The notes beneath the pieces were generated by a model. That model was not told where the DNA came from. It worked only from the letters and a program-made list of their open reading frames with translations, and did not search any database. DNA of 64,000 nt, from contig NC_052392.1 of assembly GCF_009389715.1 (NCBI RefSeq), positions 31,729,075 to 31,793,074 of the forward strand, given 5' to 3'. The position numbers and the translations under genes were made by a program. Source of the stretch: Phoenix dactylifera. Lineage: Eukaryota > Streptophyta > Magnoliopsida > Arecales > Arecaceae. Shown one piece after another: positions 47,701 to 58,900 of the stretch (within the stretch, counting starts at the first letter, position 1; the number at the start of each line of letters is the position of its first letter).

Positions 47701-50700
47701 CAGTAGTTTCTTGTCTCACTTCACATCCTTATTGTAGGCACTCTTTCGAGCTCTTCAACACATTTCTAGCTAGGAATGTGCTATGAGGATAATTAAAGGA
47801 ATTTAACTTCACTTCGTGTTGGTATCTCCTCACAGTATCAGTGCTCTGACATGGCTTGACATGATTCATATAAGGTCCCTTTCTCTGTCAAATCCCACCT
47901 ATCATCACTTAAAGCCCATGAAATGTTACTTTGAGTTACATTCCAGACCAAGGTTCGCTGTACCGGTCGGTACCAGTCGGTACCGAGCGTACCGTACCCG
48001 CACCGATGGGTACCGGTATCGGTACACCAATGTCGGTACGGTCGGTACCGAGCGTACGGTACCGTACCGACACTCGGTACGCCTATACTAGTGCGGCACC
48101 GGTACGGAGTTCGGTACCGGTACGGCGAACCTTGTTCCAGACTATTCAAGGGAGATAATGGAAACTCATTTTTTATTTTTTTCTCGAGGATCATGGGTGG
48201 ATAAGGAAATTCTGACATTCTCAGAAACAAATGGCTTGGTGTTTTGTCCAGGAGGAGTTTGTGAACTAAAGCCATAGGAAACTCTTGCAGCTATTATTAA
48301 AAATAAACTTATTCAACTGGTTTGCCTGTTTGGAGAGCAGATTTTCAGTTTTGTTCCTTCCTGTTTCATTGTGATTGGTTTCTTTTTCTTTATTTTATAC
48401 CCACGGCTCCTGTTTAGGGCCTTGGAATTATGGCTGTTTGGCACCATCTCTAGGTCGTACTATCTCGAATGATTGCGGGCAGCACCTATTAACAGTGGTC
48501 GCCTTCTCTTGAAAACATGGGTTAACGTCAAGAAAAAGGAGAAAATATAGAAAAAGAGACCAAATTTTTTGGTATATTGTCTCCTAGTTTTGTGCTCACT
48601 AAAGAAAGGTTACATTATTAAATCAATAAATAGTTAGAAAAATGTGAAAACTTTCAGTGAGTGAATATAAAATGAAAAAAAGCAATCAAGTCATCATGGT
48701 TGGGTCTACGTTAATTTGCAAGTGACCATGGTTTATCTACATTTAAAAACTGAATTGGCTACTTTGTCCAAGTTATGAGTCTGATGTGTATATAATAATG
48801 AAATAATCTTAATTTTAAATTTTCATGTAGTTGAAGTGATTCTACCTGCAGATTAAACAGGAATTCAATTTTCTAATTTGACTGGAAGGAACACTTATTT
48901 TTACAGGGGTTCTGGAGAAAGTAGGAATTGAACCACACATACAGCGCATTGGTAAATATAAAAGCGCTGGAGACCAACTTTCACGTAAAAGCATGTCAAA
49001 AGAAGTTTGTGAAATGCTGACTTCATTGCTTGATAGTATTTATGGAAATTGGCTGGATACAATTTCTTCAACTCAAGGTTATTTTATTTATCTTATCCAA
49101 TTATTAAAATCTTGTTCAGTTTTGAAAGCCAGGTTCCTAGGATGCTTAATTTCTTCTGTTTCAGGAAAGACAAGAGAAGAAATTGAGGAATTTATCAACA
49201 CAGGAGTTTACCAAGTTGAAAAGCTTAAAGAAGAAGGGTGGATAACAAATACAATGTATGATGACGAGGTGCAAATTTCTGCCTGAGACATTAGCTGAAA
49301 TGTGAAGCACATGGAAACACACGAATATAAATGAAGACTTCAATGCTTTAATCTTATTATATATCAATAATTCTTAATGTTCTATTCTTATATATTTTTC
49401 TTTTCAAATGAGTACTGTAGCTGTATTATGTAATCTTTTTACATACCTAACCCTTGACATTTCTTGGCTAAATTAGTCAGCGTCTAGCTTGTCTCCCCAT
49501 TGTGCTAAACTCCTAATGCAAAATACATGGAAGCAAACGCCAATAGAAAACAATGAAAAAAAAATAAGGAACATTATTTCGTAGGTTTATATACTGTTCA
49601 GGGTACTATTGAGCATATTGTTTGTAAGATTTATCAGGTAGAGATTCATATTGTGCATTAAGCTTTTAGTGACTTCACCATTTGATGGTGTGCTAGCAGC
49701 ACTTAAATCCTTGAACAATATGCTGAGTCTTGATTTTGGCAATGAAGAATTTAAAGATCTTAGGCAATTCTGGATCAATCTTCATAAAGTATTGTCAAAT
49801 ATGTCCAGAATTGATTAGTTGAATGTTGGAACTTGGAACCCTCCTAAATTAGGCAACTTCTGAAACCTGAATATTAGATGGACAAATATATATTTTGCCT
49901 CTTAGAGTTTCATTGTTGGAAAAGGTTGTAAGGTGTCTTTCTAACCAAAACTCCCCATGCAACTTCAATAACAAAATATTGGCTTAACATGAGGTCTTGT
50001 GTATGCCATTAAATGATGTCCTGGATGGCAGTTCCATTAATATGGTGACTATTAAGTTGATGTGACATGTTCTCCAGTTCTAATTGTGCAGCCCTCCAAC
50101 CATGTGACCTCAGAAAATCATCCGAGTCTTTAGATCTTGTAAGAACAATGGTTTGGAAAATAACAACCAAACTTTAATGCAATTGCCAATTTACTAGTAT
50201 ACAAGTGACTTATGGGACACATAGAGTTTTATATATGAACGCTAAGGAAGGCAAAGATAGGGTAGAACAAGAGTGACCAGGATCAATTTCAGACACTTGA
50301 ATATGCATGAACCACCTGTTTCACATATGCAACTGGTTAAATTTGATTCACCTAAGAATGGCATTGTGAGTTATTGTGATGGGGAGTGCTCCAGCAAGAA
50401 CCCAAAAAAATGATTTATGAGATAACAAACAATGACTCCTTTACTTAGCATACATAGATAGGGAGAAGTCATGATTATATGAAGAACATTGAGTCACTAG
50501 ATGGAGACTATACTCATAACAACGTTAGAAGTTTTACCTCTTTCTAGTTTTCGATGATGTAAATGTTTCTGATGAATTCTTAATCACTTTAAGATGTTCC
50601 GTGTGGCCTACGATTGGTCTAGTTATACATATTATGCTACCGTTGTGGGTCAAGATTATATAGTTAAGGCACAAACAATACAGAACAACCCATTTTGCAT

Positions 50701-53700
50701 ATGGTGCATGAAAGAATGAAGCTAATGAAACATGATTAGAAATCCAGAGTCTTTTACAACAGCCACCTTGATTTCAACTCTTCATGAAACATCGCCAATC
50801 GCCATATGATTCCTTTTAGTTTGGCTGATGATGTTCTCTACCCAACTGTGACATTGCAAATATTTGTATTGTTTTCACTGCATTGCAATTGAATTGGATG
50901 ACCGAAGAAACAGACACAGCTCTAATTATAGGAGGATGAACTGTTAAATGCTTCTCATTCCTTCCTGTAGTTGTGACAACATTTTCATAATAAGAAACTG
51001 CTTTTATATTTTTTTCTTGATCTTATAATGCAGGTTATGTCAATGTTGAAGGAGAGACTGGGACAAAAGGATAAGAAAAATCTTCTCTCCGTTGATTACA
51101 GGTAATCAATGTCTTCAGGAGATCATAGAAAGTTATTGTTGCAGGGAGTTGCATTTGATGTGAATTTAATGTTATCATTGTGCTGGTGCTTGTTAAAAAA
51201 AAGAGGTGAGAATGATAGTGTTATTTTGATGATTAACACAACCATTGAGGAAATATCTAATTAAATACTACAAGTTAACATGATACATCATTACTGAGTT
51301 CGACACTCTCGATACATTAGAAGAATGAGATCAAGATGTCTTTCAATGATTAATAATGAGATAAAATTTGTGATAGAAAAGGGATAGTGAATTCTAAATT
51401 CTAATTCAGCAAAGTTTCAAGTGAAACGTACTCTTAAGGGCAAAATAGTAATTTTCATTGTTAAGAGTATGTAGCACTACCATGGCATATATTCAAAATT
51501 GCTTGAAGTATATTTCATTGATTGTATGGATGAGTTTAACCTTAAGATGCAGCAAAGTGTGGAATGAGTCGACCCTAACAAAGGTGGAGTCGACCCTGGC
51601 ACATCATGGAACCATCAGGCACACCTCTGCGAAAATGGCACGGATGAACAGTAGTGGAGTCGACCCCAAGTATGCTTGAGTCGACCCCAGCTTCAAGCCT
51701 CAAGAAAACAAGTCTCTGAAATTTACTGAGAGGGCCGACCCCAACTTTCCTTGAGCCGACCCCAGATGGAGCCGACCCCAGGAATGCTTGAGTCGACCCC
51801 AACTGAACATGAGTCGACCCCAAGGCTATGTCGTTCAAAACTGTGTCTCTGGAATTCCTGAGAGGGTCGACCCCAATGGAACTTGAGTCAACCCCACTGT
51901 AGCTTGAGTCGACCCCAAAAAGAGTTGAGTCGACTCCAGTGAAAAACAGCTGAAATACAAGGTTCTGTGATCCCTGAGAGGGTCGACCCCACTGTAACAG
52001 GAGTCGACCCCATTGGAAGTTGAGTCGACCCCAAGTCTGATGAACAGTGGTTTGAGTCGACCCCAGGAAAGTTTGGGTCGACCCCAGCATGGGCAGAAGC
52101 ATAACGGCTAGTTCTGCAGAAGTACTTTTTGATCTCCCAACTGCTAGTAACGGATAGTTTTTCAAATCTAACCAATGGGGAGTAATCTAATGACACTATT
52201 CATCGGAGCAAATCATCCTTTTGCAAAATATCAAAGCTTACCCAAGAAAGACAAAAGCCCTAATTTTCTTCATCGAGGTGCTTCATTCAAGAGTCAAAAG
52301 GAAGTGGTTGAGCAGATCAAAAAGAGGCATTAAGAGCTCCACCAACCCTTGAAGAGTGAAGCATTCCTTGACAAAGAAGAGAAGAACCATATTAAAGTGA
52401 TAACTATATTCTAACTCTTCTTTGTAGCTTATATTTGTTATATCTGCTCATCTAGGAGTTTCAACCTTTTTCCTCTTCTTAAAATCTTGTAAGGTTTGTT
52501 GGTGAGCCCGTAAAATCAACGGTGTAGGTTTGTTGGTGAACCCGTAAAACCAACGGTGAAGGTTTGTTGGTGAGCCCGTAAAACCAACATAGGTTTTTGG
52601 TGATCCCGGAAAACCAAGTGTAAAGGTTTTTGGACTGTGAGCCCGGAAAACAATCCAACTGTAATCCGTGAGATTATAGTGAATTCCCAAGAGGTCGCTT
52701 GGGAAGTGGACGTAGGTGCATAGGAGAGCACCGAACCACTATACTTCTTGTTATTTGTATTGTGCATTGTTCTAAATCACCTACTCATCAATTAACATAA
52801 TTAAGGAATCGAAAATTAACAAAAACCAATTCACCCCCGCCCCCTCTTGGCTTGTCACCTTAGGCAACAAGAGGCCACTGTGATTATTTCTACAGCTGCT
52901 TTTTTCTTTTTCTTTTGAATCAATAGCCATAATTGTCAGGGTTTAGTTGGCTTATTCATTGGCAACCACTATTATGTTTTCCCTGCATGTTGAAAATTCA
53001 TGTCACTTACTTTTCCTTGTATTAGTGATGTCATGAAATCCGAGTCAAAAAAATATTGGAAATACTTTGAAAAGCAAATTTTAATGCGCTATCTATGGCT
53101 TCTTCAGCATTGTAAAGACATGAATTCTGTGTTCTCTTATGTTTCAAAATTATTAATCCAACTTCATCCCAAGTAAAGCTTTATCACATGTTTGACATAT
53201 ATTACCATTTTCAATTATCTTTTAATAAAAAAACAGTCGAGCTATATTACATACTTGACATATATGACCATTCACATGCTTGAGGTATCATTTTGGCTTT
53301 GGTCACCTTTTGCCGTTGCTGGAGTATGAGTAAAATTTTGATCTTCCCTTTCGATTTAATTATGACAAAAATATGTAGGGATGAGGCCATCTCCAAGATA
53401 TTGATGATGGATGAATGGTGTTCTTTCTAATGTTGGGTCTGTTCCTATTTCCTTCTTCTTCCTGACTCTTTTCTTCTACATTGAAGCTTGAGGATTTTCC
53501 TCCATAATTAGCATCTTCAACCTGGGATATAGATTTGTTCCTGTGCACAAAATGTAATACACAAGTCTTTTAACTGACAGATCTGAGTTGAATTTCAGAT
53601 CTAGATGATGTGTGGGTTTCATCAACCGGACCTTCTCTACCTTTCTCAGCATAATATTTATGTGAGCATGAGTTCTATGGGTATGTTCTTGCGCCATTAT

Positions 53701-55928
53701 TCTTCAGAGTCTCATCTCCTGACATTTGAGCCCACACCTTGTATCCCAAGACCGATTCACAAATCAAAGTGAATCACAGAGGTTCATTTTGTCAATGTTT
53801 TGCATTAAACTAATCTCATTTTATCTCCTTTTTCTTAGAAAAAGAAACCTTTTAGTGCAATCGCTCTCTTGTTTACACGACCACTAGTTTAATGTAATCA
53901 TAGCGGCAGACTTGAAGGTTAATTTATTCTGATCAGGCATCCAAACAAGTCATAAGAGTTTTTTACAAACATTTCATCTTTATGATATTGAAATGTCACA
54001 TGCTCCATTGGAGGATCAAACTTTGATAACTGCGTATTACTTTATGCGTGTTCTGTTGCATCATTATATTTTCAGTAAATTATTTCTGAGATTAAAATCT
54101 ATTTTCTTCCAATCTTGCATCTTGAACTCCATTTTCTGGACGTGCATAGTTGTGAAGAGAATGATCTCAGGCACATTGTTTTATGCATGGTCTGCTGAAC
54201 CGGTCGGAACCGACTGGTTCAGCCTGTACCGTACCGGTACCGGCCAGCACCGGTACGGTATAGCCACAGAATTCGGTTCCGACTCCCTGCCAGTACTGGT
54301 GCAAACCGGTGCGGTTCGCACTGGTACAAGTCCAGTACCGGCATCGGGGAAGAAGAGGAAAGAAGAGGAAGAAAGAGGAAGAAAGAAGAGGAAAAAGGAG
54401 AGAGAGGAGAAGGAGAAGAAGCCTACCTCCTCCCGTTCTCCGGTGCGGTTCCGGCCCCTTCTTTGCTCGCGGGAGAAGGGGGGAAAGAGAGGAGAAGAGA
54501 AGAGGAGAGAGGGGAAGAAAGGAGAGGAGACAGTTCGGGAAGGAGAGGAGGAGAAGGGTTGGCAAGAAGAACAGGAGGAGAAAAAAAAAAGGAGAGAGGC
54601 CCGTGCACGGGGCAGCGCGCCCGCACGCAGGGGCACGGGCGCGAATGGGGAAACGCGTCCCCCCACTTACGCCTGTGCGCGTTCCACGCGGTGCGAATCG
54701 CGCGTTCCACGCGCAGAGAATCGCGCGCGCGCGATTCCCCGTGTTTGCGTGCGGTTCCCCGTGTGGGCTCTCCGTGTGGGGCTGCGAGCCCTTAACAGTA
54801 AAAGATTATATGCTAATGTCCATGAGTGGGACATTCTTAGAGGGCTTTTAGTATCAAAACAAATGAAAGGTAGCAAACAAATGCTACCTAGTTCACAAGA
54901 CAGAAAGCAACATCATCATGTGAATGATTTAAAATGATTCCCCTGATATTTGCTACATGCTGAATTACTAAGAAAAACACGAAGTAGCATGTGGATTGAA
55001 TCTCATGTCTCTTCATAATCTTGATTTATGCAATTTTGAATAATCTACTGATGAAATATCATGTCTATTTGGAGTCATTTCCTTTTTAGAAATTGTATTA
55101 TGTTAGCTTGGATATTCATTTCATTGATATCTCATTTGATCAGATCGATCTATTAAAATATATATTATTTTCTGGACCTACTGGTTATGGACTGTATCTT
55201 GTGTCAGTGCTCTGAGACCTTATTTGTCTCGAATTTATCTAGTAGTTTCATAGCAAGAAAAAAGCCATGGCATACATTTAACATACAGCATAATACAGCT
55301 TATGGGTACTAAAATATTTGTTATGTGATTATAGGTAATTGATAAAAAAGTCCTTGGAATGTATGAACAATTTCTTAATATTGCTGTAGGATTTTGTAGT
55401 TGCTTTGCTGGTTAAACCAAACTTTCACCTGTAGGCTGTAACTGTGACCAGCAACTACTCATGGTAAAAAATTTGAATATGGTTCTTTTAACTGTATTCC
55501 ATACAACATTAGATATGAGAAATGAAGCCTTCGTCTGAACATTTCACTGTTGGTAATTGAACAAGGGATTACTAAATTTTCTTTCTTTGTTTTTTAACTG
55601 CAGTAAATACTCTAGGGTAAGAAAATGGACACTTGGGTTGGAAGGTAAAGAACAATTCGCTATAATTAGAGCTTCTGGAAGCATTAGTCGTACTCGTAGT
55701 CCATTAAGCATCCCAAGCTCTGGCATTGTTGGTGAACAACTAATTGAGAAGATCCGTACTGTTAGAGGTTGGTATACTTGCTGTCCAGCTTTATATACTA
55801 CATTGACAATTAATCTGTTAATTGCTCTGTTAACAGCTTTTACATACATACATAAATCTTCAAGATTCCTGTTGTGTTTAATTATTTCAACACACAAACA
55901 CATATATATATACATGTAAATATAAATA

Positions 55929-55964
<36 letters not shown>

Positions 55965-58900
55965 TATATATATGTATGTATATATATCATAAATCATCAA
56001 GATTCCTGTTTGTGCACTTCACTAGAAAGGTACTGACATCTTTTGTACGTACGTATGTACATACATGCATACGTATATACATGCATACATATATATTATA
56101 AATCTTCAAGATTCCTGTTGTACCTTGTGTTTCCAAAACACATGTATACATACATTCATACATATATATATATTTATATCATAAATCATTAAGATTCCTG
56201 TTGTGCCTCATGATTCCAAAATATCGCAGGAGGGGCCTTACGATGGGCATGATGTTATTGCAATTGAAACTCTTTGTACAGATTTCAAATACAATTAAAA
56301 GGATTATCATTGATCTACTCTATTTTCACTACTAGAGGCATATAGTTACTAAGTTGTTTTTGGTTGACAAACTTTATTTTGCTTTATACAGTTACAACCT
56401 AGTAATTGAACTGCAATGAGCTTATGACATATCACCATAAATGTGTACAAGCTTTACCTTTTTTCCTGAGGACAATTATGTTTTTGTGCACTTCACTAGA
56501 AAAGGTACTGACATCCTTCGCATGTCAGTTACCATTATCCTTGCCAATTTACTAACAAATATATAATGTTAAAAATAGGTTACATCTTGGGTAATTTTTT
56601 ATCGGAAAGATGTTTTTAGTCAGTGGATGAGTGCATAGAACTGTCTGAGAACTAACACTACCAGAGCCAATTGTGTGTGAACAATCAGAATGCCAAGGTA
56701 GTAGGAAGTTGGTATAAGAACAATTTATCAAGTAGCTATTAGAATTCATAAGTATTGGTACTTTTTGGAGAAATAGATTTTCACGAGTGAAGTAGTGCAT
56801 AAATTAGTCACATCATATAGGAAATGCAACCAAAAAGTCACATTTGACTACACTGTTCTTCTCTCTTTTCTACTGTCTGTATGAATATTCAGACTTAATG
56901 TATCGATCTGCTCGAATTTGTGGTGCAGACAGTTCAATTATTGCAGATTTAGTTTGTCATCTTAATTTCAAGAAAATGTCTTTTTTACTTTGTTGATATG
57001 GTGTCTGATGTTAATATTTACGTTCCAACAAGATTGGTGACTAACATGGCTGTTTATTTTTTACCATCTAGTTTTCTTGACTTAAATTTGTGGCTGACTT
57101 CTGCTAGAAGAGCATCCATGTGAGAATTGCCATGAATGTGAATGAATCAAATATATTATTTTGGAAGTAAAATTGTTGCCTTTGCTAGAATATCAACCTG
57201 ATGTATATAGCAAAAGGACCGCCCAAACAGTCCTTCAGCCTCTAAAAACGTGACACTTAAAAGTTAAACCTACATAAATCATCATCTCATTTTCCAACTA
57301 CCAATTGGAAGGAAGAAAAATACAACATATAAAAGGATAGAATAACAAAAATGCCTACTATCACTTACCATGAGTCATCTAAACTACTCCAGTCATCCAG
57401 CCTTTACCTAGGGAGAGCATGAAGATGCAGGTCATTGAGTATTGTTTTTTATGTGTAGATGAAAGATATACAGAAAAGAGGTGCAATCCGCTAGGTTGAT
57501 GCTTTTCTCCAACAGAAAATAGGAATCAAATTTTCGCCCACTGCAGTGCTCTGAGGAAAAATTATTTTGCAAAGGATTTGATGTCACTATCAAATAATTG
57601 AATAGTGAATACATACTTCTAGTTTCATGGGATTAGAATAAAATCCCACAGAGTTTCATGGTATCATATTGACACTCTGCAACTTAAAATATTTAATGTT
57701 TGGGTTTAATTGTGCTTTTAAAGAGGCCTGCTATTGGCATCTACAGTCATCAGTGATCCAACCATCTTGGCCGCATCAAGATTCTATTAGCACATCTTGA
57801 AAGAAATGTTTGGAAGAGTTCATCCATGCATCTAATCTAATGAAAAGTGCTGTTTGTTTTGGTCCATGTATTAAACTTCTGTATATGCAGGTATAAATTT
57901 TGTACTTAGGTTGAGATAAAATAGCCAACAACAAAATAAGTGAACTGTTCTCTTACCACTTGGGGGAAGTTGTAATATTTTATTTTCCTTCAAGCGATTG
58001 ACTACTGATATATTATTTTTAGTCATAGAGACATCTTGATAGCAAGAATTGTTTGTTTCCTTTATTTTGTTTCCTGTTTTCCCATGTCCATGTCTCTCAC
58101 ATTTCTTCTTTTTTCTTCATTAGTGATGTTAAACACCATCCTGTCTACTAATATTATTGAGCAAATGTGAAGATTTTACTTAAAGTGTTTCTTAGGTACT
58201 CCAGTTTCCTCATTATCTAGAACTTTGCACCCTGCAATGTTATTTCATCTGGTTTTTCCACCTGCTTCATACAACTATGCTTGACCTGTATCCTTATCTC
58301 CACCAAAAATGAAATTCATTAGCCTATTCGGGTAGTCCGAGATCATCTTGACTCTTGGTGTTCTATTCTGGTGGTACAGGATTTTCCTGACACAGCTTTA
58401 GTATCTCAAGGGAGCTTCCTGAGTTCTCCACATAATAATTTTTTAACTTTGCTGCAGAATACCTTTAGCATGAAGCTGGCCTATGGGGTTGTAGTAGATT
58501 CTGTTATCTTTTTATAAGTCTACTAATAGGCAATCTTCTTGACAGAAACCAAAATGCATAAACAATTCCTAAAAGATAGTTAACATACTCTACTCCAAAA
58601 AATTTACTTATTTACCACCAGGGTTTGCTGGTTGCTTGTACATGTCATTGAACAATTTCATAGTCCATTCTATGATCAGTTCAACGTTAACACCAGAAGC
58701 ATTATGCTGAGTTTATCTAGTAAATTATTCTACAATCTTTGTGGAAATTAAATACTAGCCAATACTGTTTTATCTTAAGAAGTGTTCTGATTTTCATCCT
58801 TCAGAATTGTTCTTCATGTTCTAGTCCTTTGTTTTCTAGGCTTTGAATTAAGCAGTTTCTTCTTTCAGACACAAAAAGGTATAAAGCTGTTATCTTGCGA

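Larger units (their letters stand above)
51207..52869 (+). repeat. Solo LTR of a copia-like element, SPPA intron 6
   Basis: 1663 bp, TGAGAATG...GGCAACA, flanked on both sides by the 5-bp duplication AGAGG (51202-51206 and 52870-52874). No internal region remains, so the element was removed by LTR-LTR recombination. The CCCCCTCTTGG...GGCAACA ending resembles SIRE-type copia LTRs. It contains two repeat arrays listed separately. Confidence 0.88.

Noticed and set aside
51558..52088. CRISPR-like spaced repeat
   Set aside because: Motifs are short, degenerate and unevenly spaced, and lie within a plant LTR with target duplications.
53993..54937. 314-residue plus-strand frame, Glu/Lys/Arg-rich
   Set aside because: It runs through purine-rich and GC-rich DNA of a hAT relic; several overlapping frames are equally open and none shows homology.
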